Shown: positions 44,740 through 55,686 of the stretch, piece by piece | Position numbering within the stretch: position 1 is the first letter of the stretch | Layout: every line of letters starts with the position of its first letter | Source of the DNA: Ischnura elegans | Lineage: Eukaryota > Arthropoda > Insecta > Odonata > Coenagrionidae | Direction: 5' to 3' | Assembly: GCF_921293095.1 (NCBI RefSeq) | Contig: NC_060251.1 | Location: 87,406,566 to 87,470,565, forward strand | DNA: 64,000 nucleotides | The notes under the pieces: model-generated | Database searches by the model: none | Told to the model about the DNA's origin: nothing | What the model saw: only the letters and a program-made list of their open reading frames with translations | Position numbers and translations under genes: made by a program

Positions 44740-46223
44740 CAACCTACTTTGAATTACTGATGAATGACACAGATCTTAAAAACTATGATGCTCAGGACCT
44801 CCTTAATGAGCTGAAGACTGAGCTGGATTTGCATGATGCACGCACTGTCTCTGTGAAGCCATACTCAATTCTTATACCACCAGATACTGTAATGCATTCT
44901 TTAGCAACATGTAGAAATGTGTGTTTCATTTGTAACTAGTTACCAATTATGGACATTTTTAATCTGTTAAAAGGTTTTAGAGCTCTGCTTTAAAGACACG
45001 CATCTTCTGCAGACACTGTCCAGTTATGAAAGTAACTGTACGAGTGAAATATTGGACTTCAAGTGCAGATTGGGAGAATTGGTGAGGCATGAATCTAAAT
45101 TCTCATCCGTCCGTCAAATTTGACTATTGCTAGTGAATTGCTGATAAACGACAATTTAATTTGTTAGCTCTTGAATAAGAATATCCATTTATTTAATAAA
45201 CTACTTCTTTCATTTACACAATGCCGTTAGCATTATCATACATCAATATGTAGTCATAGAATGGGTAATAAAGGAATAGGAACACATGACAGGAGATAGA
45301 AAAAGACAAGTGTTGTGGCAAATGGTAGAAGTCAGAAATCAGGGGATAAAAATGTGGCCTGACTGGGACTCAAACCTGAACAAGCTGAACCTTCTAACTG
45401 TTGGTCGGGTGCTCTAACATTTAGGCTCTCAGGATGATGAGATTTAGCATGATTTTGATGGGGTTAATCAACAAAGGTATAAAAGAAAGATTTTTTTTAA
45501 GGGAAGGAGATTAGGTTAGCTAGGAAGAGAATAATATTTATGAATGAAAAGGATGCTAGGCCTAGCTGCTAATTAAAGAAGAAAGTTCTACTTGGGTAGG
45601 GGCATAGGACAGAGTGATTAGTAAATGTTCCATGAAAACCTACGTAAGCCAGTACGAATTTAAGTATACCAGGACTTGCCACGGTGATAACTTTTACGGG
45701 AGTCACCCGCAATGCACAATTGTGCGAAAAATCCACAGAGAAAAAATCATTCGCCTTGACCGGGATTCGAACCCGGATCCAGTGTAAGCCGGATCCGGAT
45801 GTAAGCCAGTACAATATGGTTAATAATACAGCAGTTCTTCACTCTCTCCCTAATAACTTTTCTGGTTGGAAGCCATGATAATTTTGACCCAATGATGACA
45901 GCTTGAAGCAGATGCCATGTATATTTTCATGGTGAATTCTTGGTATCTTTTCAAGAGTATTGAAGGCTTCCAGTTTAAAATTGTAATGACTAATACTTTT
46001 CCATACTTTCAATAATAATCCATAGGTTGTGCACGGAAAACATCCTCAAATGGATGAACTGAATGATACTGTGAGTAAGTCTGAAAAGCCAGATTTACCT
46101 ATTAAAACTTTTCAATCAAGGATCAATGACTGCAGTGAATTGTGGTCCCTTCTTGTGCAAGTTAACCCAGAAGCAGATGCACGTCAAGAAATAGGACAGT
46201 GCCTCCAGCATACATTTAGTGTT
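44740..46223 (+). CDS. unrecognised gene, three internal exons
   Basis: Three consecutive exons have good GT-AG signals and agreeing phases: 44740-44888, 45013-45081 and 46026-46223. They encode about 138 residues. The first contains LLMNDTDLKNYDAQDLLNEL (an ATG at 44760 could be the start). The second is TLSSYESNCTSEILDFKCRL. The third starts VVHGKHPQMDELNDTVSKSE and ends ARQEIGQCLQHTFSV at the donor GTT|GTGAGT. The peptide is acidic, helical in appearance and rich in Leu/Glu/Lys. I do not recognise the family. The gene lies 1.2 kb downstream of SPC25 on the same strand. An upstream start exon and a downstream end exon are missing from this model; the exon at 55372 is a candidate end but its phase does not fit directly. 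Confidence 0.6.
45656..45800 (-). repeat. tRNA-derived SINE, family B, short full copy
   Basis: The 145-bp insertion is flanked by perfect 12-bp duplications GTAAGCCAGTAC (45644-45655 and 45801-45812). On the minus strand it contains GGGTTCGAATCCCGG, a consensus RNA polymerase III B box as in tRNA, followed by GGCGAATGATTTTTTCTC. It is short and well preserved, so it is comparatively young. It lies in the intron between the second and third exons of the unrecognised gene. A degraded relative is at 34000-34115. Confidence 0.85.
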
Positions 46224-47265
46224 GTGAGTACTAGAGATCCTCGACTTCTGACCTAGATATCACTGCACGCAGGCAAATTTGATTGAAAAAATGTTTTATA
46301 ACAAAATTGACACTTATTTATCAAAACTTTTTATTACAGACTTGCCATAAATTTCTCCAAGATAAAATCAAAGGTGCATTAGTTTAATATGACTCCATAA
46401 GCAAACTGAGTAGGTTCTCTACTACATTACCTACTCCTCTAAATTAACTCTATATGTGAAGATCACTTCTATAGTATATCAATGTATTATTTACTAAAAT
46501 ATTTATTCTGAAGTGGTATTTTTTACAATCACAAATACGTGGAATTGCAATGCCCAGTAATCCAGCCTCATGAATAAAATACCGGGAAAGAACTCTGAAA
46601 ACCTCAAGATTAATGTATGAAAACCACAATCTGTAACAACTTCGGTCATTCTGTATTATGAGAGGTACACTTTTAGTAACTTCTAAAACGTCTATCGGTG
46701 GCTTTAAATGTCGAAAAAAAAATTCAACCCACAATAATGTACTTATGTTCTTTTTGAACATCATCAAAGCACCCATAATACAGTAGAAGCTCATTTAATG
46801 AGTACGGCACATAGCGAGAATAATGTCACAATGAGTGATTGTCAGTGTTCCGTCAAGAGACATACGTTTAACATGTAAAAATATAGATATAACAAGGTCA
46901 AGAAGTCCTTGATATGGTTTTCTCTTGGCATTATGAGACCTTCACAACATTGCATATCTAGTTAACTTTACAGTGAACGAGGAAAATATTTTACCTGTGA
47001 CAGCAAAAATGATAACTACAAAATGTGGTGCATGACATTTATTCCACAGCTGCTAAGTGTCATGAGTACCAAAAATGTAATCACACCAATTAAATTGCAT
47101 GGCACAACTCAACTGGCCACCAAGCTTGCCAGGACAGTCTTTACAAAATATCTGCGACATTAAGGCCAGTGTAGCTTTGTGTGAGGAGATGGCCCAGTCT
47201 GCATGGCAGGCTCCCTGTTGTAGATTGGGGCTAGTGTCGAGAGCTTGCCAAGGCCATCCATCGGA
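46224..47265. other. intron or spacer with a pogo-like left end
   Basis: Mostly AT-rich DNA. At 46781, after a TA, CAGTAGAAGCTCATTTAATG begins a pogo/Tigger-type end (phrases ATAGCGAGAATAA and AATGAGTGATTG follow), but no matching right end was found, so it is a fragment ending by about 46985. Confidence 0.4.
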
Positions 47266-47270
47266 CTGAT

Positions 47271-47967
47271 CAGTGGTGCGGGGAGGGGGGGGCTTTGGGG
47301 GATAAAACCCCCCCAGAGCTCAGAGAATTTTTAAAAGTTTCATTTTACTTTAATCTTTAACTTTCACTTTACTTAATAAAATTTATTTTAAAAAATCCAT
47401 TTTAACTCATCATCTTAACCTTACAGGTTACCTGATAGTATGTATATTAATTAATATTACTCATGCATGTAGAATACCATAAGGATTAATAAAATATCCC
47501 TCAGAAAGCCGTAAAATTCACCATTATGAACTGTATGGTATTTGGAGGAGGTGACCAACAGCTGAGGTCATTTGCGCCATGAGGGAAAGGTACGGAAGGA
47601 AGGGTGGAGAGAAACCCGGCATCGTATTAGCCTGCTCTTAACGAAAGGCGCCAAGGGGACCACGGCTTAACGTCCCATCCAACGGACAGAGTGTTGCGCT
47701 TGAAATGTCCTCCAGACAACGCTGAAGCAGGGATCGCGCAGTCTCTGGTAATTCTCTGCCACCTCTGGGATTTGAACCCGAGCCCACGAGGTGGGAACCC
47801 AACACTAGCCACCACACCGACCCAATCCCCATATGAACCGTTTATCAAAAAAATTTTCCAGGCGAGGGCCCCTGCACCTCCCACTTACCCTGGCGGATAT
47901 TCCATATTATCCCCAGTATTAGTTGTACCTTAACCCCCCCTAGCCATAATTCCTAAGTATGCCCCTG
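47271..47967. mobile_element. probable hAT element carrying a SINE
   Basis: The left end is CAGTGGTGCGGGGAGG with a G-rich and then C-rich segment, and the right end TAAGTATGCCCCTG. Runs of C (CCCCCC) lie inside both ends. The flanking 8 bases (GGACTGAT and GTGCTGGG) agree only at about half the positions, so the target duplication is not convincing. The SINE at 47534-47831 inserted into it. Confidence 0.45.
47534..47831 (-). repeat. tRNA-derived SINE, family A, best copy
   Basis: The insertion is flanked by near-perfect 9-bp duplications TATGAACTG (47525-47533) and TATGAACCG (47832-47840). On the minus strand it begins with a tRNA-like head, GGTGTGGTGGCTAGTG (A-box region) and GGGTTCAAATCCC (B box). 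It continues with a conserved body (TGGGACGTTAAGCCGTGGTC) and ends CCTCCAAATACCATA. At 298 bp it is the least decayed of three copies in the window. Confidence 0.85.
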
Positions 47968-48510
47968 GTGCTGGGCTAATAGATGCCATAACAGAGCTGG
48001 GCAGGAATTACATCACAAACTAATTATTTTCTATCAGTATTGCGTCTACTACAAAAATGTCAAGAGCCTAAACGGCTTGTATCTCAAAACACTGCATATG
48101 TGGCTGGATGATGTATACATTGGATTTTAAGTTATTTTTGTAAATCCATCACCCTGGCTATTATGGCAGTTACATGATTAGTTATACAACAGAAGGAAAG
48201 CGATCTAAACACCTGAAAAAATTATTTCAGAATGCTACTGGTCCTCAGTGCTCTGGATTATGAACCTTCTACAGTTGTACAAAAGAGTTCCATTACTTAT
48301 ACTCAACCGCAGGTTGCCAATAGCACATTTGGTGCTTTCAATGATTAGCCGGTTTTAATCAAGTATGCCCTGCCACACCATTTTCTAATTAGATTGCAAC
48401 TGACTAGCCAGCCACAAATTTAGAGCTTAGAAAGACATTAGCTGAGGCCGATCACCCACTTACTTCAATAGCAACCCACCTCAACTGACAATAAATCACT
48501 CGTGATAAGT
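47968..48510. other. no recognised feature
   Basis: Non-coding sequence between the hAT/SINE composite and the Penelope-like remnant. No gene was recognised. Confidence 0.45.
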
Positions 48511-48519
48511 AAATGGCGA

Positions 48520-49165
48520 TTGACATCACCAAATCGACCACTAAGCCCACAAATTACTTAAATGGAAATACATATATATCTCCTAAATGTGTGGTTCTTT
48601 CCTGGTCAACAATAGCAGTAAATATTTCACTGAGTAAGGTCCTCCATATCATCTTCCGACATTTAACTAGCAACTCACCCATCTTCTTCAGGGATTAAGG
48701 AATCCAATGATATTTCGTCCATGCCTCAGTGTATTTATATAAATGTCAATGGTTGAGAGTGGTTGCCCTCTCAGCGTCTCCTGATTGGCTGCTAGTCCCC
48801 TCGGATTTTCAAGAGGTCCCATACATGGCTAATGTTGTAGCTGCAGTCTTTGTTGTTCGTGTTTTCTTGCTGTCAAATTTGGATTCTTTCACTGAGTGGT
48901 CCTAGTATCCATGGGATCGACAAAGGAGCTTTGATTCTTCACAGTAAATCATGTGGTTTTCAAGGATGCTGTGCTTGGCCATTGCTGACTTTTCGGGTAG
49001 TCCTAGTCGGAGGTGTCTGCTGTGTGCTTTCATCCTCGTCTCTTCAAAGTAGGTTTTCCCGCATTGACATTGTATAGCATACTCTCCATGAGTTTTCAGT
49101 CCAGTTGGGTCCTTTGCCTTCACAAGATGATGTGGTAATTTATACCACATTATTCCTCATATCAG
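48520..49165 (-). mobile_element. Penelope-like element remnant with GIY-YIG endonuclease part
   Basis: The minus strand at about 49150-48905 reads KDPTGLKTHGEYAIQCQCGK, then HSRHLRLGLPEKSAMAKHSI. This matches the GVY.I.C.CG..YIGET....RLKEHxRHxRLxxPEKSAVAEHxI block of the GIY-YIG endonuclease that ends Penelope-like proteins. Downstream (48900-48650, minus) lies the family's 3' region with a CCTGAAGAAGATGGGTGAG segment. The reverse transcriptase part is absent. The copy is a broken fossil. Confidence 0.78.
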
Positions 49166-49648
49166 ATTTCATACCATGATTTTCTACCACTTATTTCTGG
49201 TAAACACATCATAAGTTCATCCTGATCATTCAAAATGTGCTCTGAAGGGCGATTGGGACAATTAGGTTAATACGTATAGTTTTATATTTATGTATTATTA
49301 ATTGGATTACTTATGATAAGGTGTATCTTAATATCCATTTAAAAAACAGCAGTTCATGATTCAGCCATTAATATGAATTGTTACGTTAAGGAAAAAAAAG
49401 CAGCAAAGGTTGAAATCAGCAGCTACTTGCTGGTGATAGTGACGTATGACAAATAGTTACAACAACGATAAAATTTGTACACATGCCTTGAGACTGATGT
49501 TATTAGAATATTTTACTCATTCACAATTAATTCTAGCAGGAAAGAGAGTTCAGTATTTTAACCCTCTCAGTGCTATCTTTCTTCATGGGGTACTGGCGAA
49601 AAATGTGGAGGGTATTTTCATAAAATGTAGTAACAAGGAAAAAAAATA
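49166..49648. other. no recognised feature
   Basis: AT-rich non-coding DNA. Confidence 0.5.
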
Positions 49649-50231
49649 CAGTGCAACCTCGATAAAACGACACCCCACGGTGCACCAATAAACGCTCGCT
49701 ATAGCAAATTGTCGCTTTACCAGAGGTGGTGCAAATAATAGCCAATATACCTCATATTACTCCTTTATTTTTATTTTCTCGCTTAGACGTGTTTGGTGTT
49801 TTTTTGGCCATGGTATGTTCCATCAAATGCTTTCTATTCATGCAACTCATGGACATGCGGGTATGCTGACGACTGCTTTCTGCCGCCCGAGGAACAAAAG
49901 GTCAAGCATTCGCGAATGCTAATGCCACAATATTTTCACCAAAATTAACTACTTATTTATCGAACGACAGTTTACCACATAAATTTGAGACTGAGCACTT
50001 CATTAACTTCATTTCTAACAGATCGCTAGCAATTACAGAGATTTAGGAGTCTTGGTGTAAGTTTTTCCGGCGGTGTAACCCTCGCTATGGCGAGAGCCAA
50101 CACCAAAAGGGCCTCGTAAAAACTAAATTTTTTACATGCTTACTATAGGATCAATTGACGGTGCATCGGCTATATCTCGTAATAGCGGGGATCTCGCTAT
50201 AGCCCGTACTCGCTTTAACGAGGTTCCACAG
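49649..50231. mobile_element. pogo/Tigger-like non-autonomous element
   Basis: The left end is CAGTGCAACCTCGATAAAAC and the right end, inverted, CTGTGGAACCTCGTTAAAGC, with TA on both sides (49647-49648 and 50232-50233). Internal phrases CGCTCGCTATAGCAAATTG and GATCTCGCTATAGCCCGT extend the inverted repeats. At 583 bp with no transposase it is non-autonomous. Confidence 0.85.
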
Positions 50232-50233
50232 TA

Positions 50234-52142
50234 CAAAGCTATTTTATTACAAATCCATATGCGTTTTTTTTAATTGATGAGGTTAAACTGGTTAATATTG
50301 ACAAAAATTTTTTATGTTTACTGAAATAAATTATATGTAGTAATGTAATAAGTTATAGCAAATTAAATAATGGACTATGTAAAAGCCGATATATTGTCCC
50401 ACCGCACCTTTCACCTGAGTGGCAGAAGGCCCGTCGCACTAAAAGGGAAAAGAGGCCCTCAATATTTAGAGCTATCACTAAACTGCAAAAGCATTTCAAT
50501 CATTCATGATCATGAAATAATCAATTCATTTTTTAATAATTTTATTACAGAAAACAGGAAAACAACAATACATTATAAAAACTTAGAAAACTTCTAAGCA
50601 AAATCAAACATAAAAAATTTTAAATGTTGAAGGTAAACATTCAGGCTTCAGTATAAAAGGATATTTTAACATACAATAGCCAAGTGCTATAGAAACACAT
50701 GCACATCAATCATCATATCAATCTTAAAAAAGGGATAGTTTTGACTTGGTTGATCGTTCTCCTCAAGATAACGTTAAAGTGCATTAATTCCAAAATTCCA
50801 CTAAAAATTTGCACACAATTGAGCCTTGTTGGAGATTCTTAATTTTGAAGTAGTGAAATTTATAACACTAGTAAAATTCAATTCCTCAAATTTTGATTAT
50901 TTTTTATAACAAGAAGTAATATCTTGAGTGGCTTCCTCGAATGTTTTTCTTCATTTTATAAATATTAAAATCTTGGCTTGGAAAAGAAAAACTCAGGCCC
51001 ACATAAAATTGGTACCAACTTCAAAACTATTTACAAATAAATAAAAACTCTTGATACAATTTCAAACGAAGAAAATCCCAAATTATAGGAATTGGATATG
51101 CTCAGCAAGATATTAAATTCTTGCTTAGATTTGTAAGTTCACAACTCCGACAGCATATGGAGATGAGCTATAATAATGAGAAATTACTTAGAGAGCAAAT
51201 ACAACAAATATTAAACTGGATTAAAAAATGGTCCAAGTAAAATTAATACTGAAGCCAAAGTCTTCTACAAAGAAGTAGACGAAGGAAAAACATGTAAAGC
51301 AATGTAAAGAAAAGAAAAATGTAGGAACATGCAAATTGGGATCAAGAACAATAATTCCAGCCATTTAAGAATCTGTACGTCTTAAAAAACAAGTAAAATA
51401 CACTCAGATCACATACCAATGCCCACCTGATGAAAATTATGAATTCTAACACAATTTATACAATTTCTCACATATTCATTGACAATCTGTTATGATATTA
51501 TCAATTATATGTGTTTTTTAACAAGACATAAATTAAAATAGTGACTTTATGATAGATTTTTCCACTTAGCTCATCGATTGAGATCATAAAGGCTTTAGTG
51601 AAAGCAAATAATTTTCTCCTTTCAATTATCACTCAAATGACATGAAAAAAATAATAATGCATTTCATGTTACAATTGCAGCCAATGAGGCAGGGCTGAGA
51701 AGTAACCTGACAGGCTGTTGAAGAAATTTCATGGTGGAAAATGTGAACAGAAAAATATCTTACATGGTAAAAATTATCCCAATGATACATACAATACATC
51801 TTATGTTATCAAACTCTTTGTAAAGAATAATCGAAATAACATTGGATAAACAGCTTAGTACAAAGATATATTCTCAATAAAACATTTTTTTAATAGCTTG
51901 CTGTCATGATTACTGTTTCCTCACGGTCAGTATTTTGATATTTGACATCTCCAAACTGAGGTAAACCCCTAGTTCCACATTCTATAATTTGGATTACCTG
52001 GTGCTCCATAAAATGGGCAGTAATTCTGACCATTGGACCGTGCCTGGGAAGACAAAATTTAGAAAAATTAATGCTAATTTCCCATGGAAGCATGAAAATT
52101 CATTTTTTTCATGCACTTATTTCAAGAAGCATTAGTGACTAA
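50234..52142. other. no recognised feature
   Basis: 1.9 kb of very AT-rich DNA. A plus-strand open frame at 50370-50597 and a minus-strand one at 51890-52093 lack recognisable motifs. Possibly intron of the unrecognised plus-strand gene. Confidence 0.45.
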
Positions 52143-52144
52143 TA

Positions 52145-54384
52145 CAGTAAAACTTTGATTTTACGCAGTTGGAGGGACCGAAATATGGGCACTGTGTAAA
52201 ATCAAAGTGTGTAAAATCAAGAGGTGGTATTGAGGAGGAGTATAGTTTTCAGGATAACACTTGCTCATTATTTTTAGAACGCCGTTGTATACTTCTGATT
52301 TAAAGCCAGAACTGTACACACTGTTGTATACTTTTGATTTAAAGCCAGAACCGGAACTAGAAAAAGTCTCATATGTGAGATTTGACACTAAATGAGCATG
52401 AAATCCTTTTCAATCGTGTCAAATATACATTTCCCGGATTCAATTACTCATTTGGAGGCAAGAAAATGAAGCCTAAATAACATGGTTGAATTGCTAGCAT
52501 TTCTGGCACTAAGATTACTTTTGTTACCCAGGAGAAATTTCGGAATGGTGATACTAAATGCTCGCAGGGAAGCTAATTTTCGAAAATATTCTCATTAAAA
52601 GCAGTTTTCAGGAAATCCGTTTAACCACCTGCAGACAAACAAAAGTTGGAAATGGAAGAAATCAGATGTCAGAATATAGTCATCCAAATTAACCCCATTA
52701 ACATGGAGCAAAATTTTTCTAATACATCACAAAGGCTTTACACCCTGTAGGCCTGGGTTCAAGTCCTGGCAGTAGCAGAAACTGGCCCTATCCCTATTTC
52801 AGTGTAATGTGGAGGGCACTTCCAGTGCACCACTCTGTCCAGCAGATGGGACGTTAAGTCCTGGTCCCTATGGAGCCTCTAATTACAACCTGGCTAATGC
52901 CAACATAGGGTTCCTATCCCCCAACCCCTACTTCATGGCGCCAATGACCCCAGCTGTCGGTAATCTCCTTCCAAATAGCATATCATAGATAATACGGAGC
53001 ACACAGGACCCGGAAATTCAGATTTTTCTGGTTTTTAGATCACTTTTTTTAAGTGAGCTATTTAAATAACCGCGCAACTGCCGTCATGCCGCCAGTGATG
53101 ATTAAAAAAATGATTAATAGTCCAGAACAATTTTCCCTCTTTATAATTTTTACGCATTAAAAAAACCATTTTCCCATGAAATTTTAGCATTAGTAGATTG
53201 AATCTACCGGGTATAGCTTCTCTGTCGGCATTCTTCCGCGAATTCAGCGCCGGGACCTTTGACTCACCAGCCGTGTGACTCATCTTCACGTAATATTTTG
53301 CTTCCCCATATCTGATAAAAACACCGGACACTTTTTGTATTTCGATTTAATGGTGCTAAGCCATTCCTGAGTTTAAAGGGACTGCCTTATCATTCACGTC
53401 TTGAATTTGACTTCAATGATTACATGACGATTGAAGACGCGAGTTATTCTCTGAGGGCATTAACTCCCGTTCCGTTAAATAGAAACGCTTGCCACCTAGC
53501 GGAGTTAAGCTAATAGCTATTCAAGTTCCAACCATGTTTCATTTAAACCCACTGACAATGATGTACAAGTTGAGTCAGTTCTGGTAAGCGCGCCGCGCAA
53601 GCAACTTTCCCTCGCCTCCATTCGTCCCGCAGATGACGGGTTGGCCCACGGAATGAGACAACGCATGCTGCTTTTACCATTGTGTTGAATCACCATTGAC
53701 TTACGTCCATACTAGAAGTACGACAATCTTTTTTGGATCACCTTGGAAGCCAAAATTTTGGCACGGGAGGTTTTTAATGGTCCATTTCGCCATGATATTT
53801 CGCTGGGGCTACGGAAACCATAGCGTTGGCAAAATTCTAGAAAACCTTCCGTTTCGTGGTAATGTTAACATCTCCGGCGATCATCTGTCACAATCAAAAT
53901 TAGTTACGCATACACGGCGATTGCCGTATCTTTTAGGTTTTGATATCCTTCTATGGCAAATTTGAACTAAGAGCGATATTCGCGTTCGTAAAGGAAGCTG
54001 AAATATTACTGAGAGGGCGCAGGGGGAAGCAATAATTATATCTGCGATGTTTTTAGTTTCACGCTCAACAGCGCGACGTCATTTCAACCGTACCTGTGTT
54101 AATTTTTGCAACTCATTGAGACGAATAAATAACCTAACTTCATATTGCTCCAGTCAGGAATTTCAAAACAAGTCGAAAGACAACTGCGTAAAATCAAGAT
54201 AAGCGGCCTCTTTGGGGCTGGGGTTATGCCGCGCAAAATCGAAAAACTGCGTAAAATCAAGAAAAGATGTAAAATCGAAGTTTCACCATTGCAATTCCCT
54301 ATGCTTTCCGGCCGGACTTGAGTGTCGCTGCGTAAAAACGAGACTTGATGTAAAATCAAAGTGCGTAAAATCGAAGTTTTACTG
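52145..54384. mobile_element. pogo/Tigger-like element, 2.24 kb
   Basis: The left end is CAGTAAAACTTTGATTTTAC and the right end, inverted, CAGTAAAACTTCGATTTTAC, each flanked by TA (52143-52144 and 54385-54386). Sub-terminal TGTAAAATCAA and GTAAAATCAAG motifs recur in both orientations near both ends. A family A SINE is inserted at 52730-52983. The internal region 53380-54080 is CpG-rich. No DDE transposase motif was recognised in any frame, so the element was probably non-autonomous or has lost its gene. Confidence 0.85.
52730..52983 (+). repeat. tRNA-derived SINE, family A, plus orientation
   Basis: It contains GGGTTCAAGTCCTGG (B box), the body phrase GATGGGACGTTAAGTCCTGG, and the 3' end CCTTCCAAATAGCATA, equivalent to the family's CCTCCAAATACCATA. 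The A-box side is decayed. It is nested in the pogo-like element. Confidence 0.75.
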
Positions 54385-54581
54385 TAACCACAAACAACTT
54401 ATGTTAGGTCACTTCCAAGCCATTCCAATTCCTTCAAAAGGCTCTCTATACTAGGATGGTCAGAATCAGTTGGTCTCACACATATACTTTTCTGCTTCCA
54501 GAAAAACTTATGACATGAATTCCTTGCTGATTGAAGAAATTGTGGAAGTGATACAGTAAGGGTAGGAAAATTTTGGTGTTA

Positions 54582-54665
54582 CAGTAGACTTGTTAATACG
54601 AACAACATTATTATGAAGTTCTCACTATCACGAAGCAAATCATAGCTCTGGCTACAATCCCTTGC
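54582..54665 (+). mobile_element. pogo-like left-end fragment
   Basis: After TA, CAGTAGACTTGTTAATACGA and ACGAAGCAAATCATAGCTC match the left end of the element at 60471-61833. No right end follows, so it is a truncated copy. Confidence 0.7.
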
Positions 54666-54669
54666 TGGC

Positions 54670-55371
54670 AGAAATATTTCAACAAACTTCGCTCCCATCC
54701 ATGGAGAAAGAAATACTTGACCATATTGCAACTTCCGCTTCTAAAATGAAAATATTTCATGAATTTACCGCGACTTGAAATGAAACAAATCCAGTTTTGA
54801 AATTATTTTATTCCCATATTTCCCTGTGTATCATATTCTTACTACCGCTTTGGTAATTTTCTCAATGGTTGCGTGAACAATCATAATTCACAATTTAATG
54901 AGCTTAGTGAGTCTGGCCTGCATTTTCATACCGTGAAATTTGACTCTTCCGTCGGGAGCCTGGGAAGTCAATTTGTAGCAATTCTGAACATCACTCCACG
55001 TACAACAATTTTAGGGTGTGGTAGACAACTAAGAGGCTGATATGCAGCAATGGAATTTTTTACCGTCGCACCCAGCATTCTTGCCGGTAAATCTCGTCAT
55101 TTAGCAGACCCAGCATTACTTTGTGCCCTCTACAGTTTTTCTTTGGGTCCCTAAGTACCTTGTAGTTAGGAGAGAGGTAATTCGACGAAAACATCAGAAG
55201 AACGCTCAACTAATCGCCTAATTTTGGCAGGAGTCACATGTGTGCAATAATCTTTCACAGGAACTATGTTATAAAAATGATAAATCAATTATCTAAAGGA
55301 TATTTCAAGTATTTTCAATTCTTTGCCATAAAATATGAAAACATACAAAAATTACTTTGTTATAATTATAG
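54670..55371. other. no recognised feature
   Basis: Spacer or intron sequence. An open plus-strand frame runs from 55238 directly into the possible exon at 55372. Confidence 0.4.
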
Positions 55372-55540
55372 GCTGATGATGGATTTGACAAATGAAAGAA
55401 GGCGGCTGCTTGATGTTAACACAAAATTTGCAATCTTCCGAGCCATCGACGAGGGCAGGGCATATTGTGAGTTACCGGAAGAGATGGATGTGGAGGAAGA
55501 AGTTGATAATATGGAATCAGTTCCAGTTTCCACAAAATAA
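55372..55540 (+). CDS. possible terminal exon, unrecognised
   Basis: After an acceptor ATTATAG the frame starting G|CTG ATG ATG is open to TAA at 55538. It reads LMMDLTNERRRLLDVNTKFA, IFRAIDEGRAYCELPEEMDV, EEEVDNMESVPVSTK. Strong charge and an acidic tail look like a genuine C-terminus. It would need an upstream exon ending in phase 2, whereas the last sure exon upstream (46223) ends in phase 0, so at least one exon between is missing or this is a separate gene. An ATG at 55376 could also start a short independent frame. Confidence 0.4.
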
Positions 55541-55686
55541 GAGTTTCAGGAAGCTTTGAACAGTCATTGAAAGATTTTTTTTAAGCATGGAGGAATGCAA
55601 AAATAATATAATCGTATTCAATAGGATTGGAAATATTATTTCAATAGAGTTTGAAAGAAATTAAGCAAACCCAAATGACTAAACAG

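Noticed and set aside
45750-45780. tRNA gene suggested by GGATTCGAACCCGG
   Set aside because: Only the B box is present, no cloverleaf can be formed, and 12-bp target duplications show it is a SINE.
47770-47831. tRNA gene suggested by GGGATTTGAACCCG
   Set aside because: It is the head of SINE family A, with two other copies in the window and its own target duplications.
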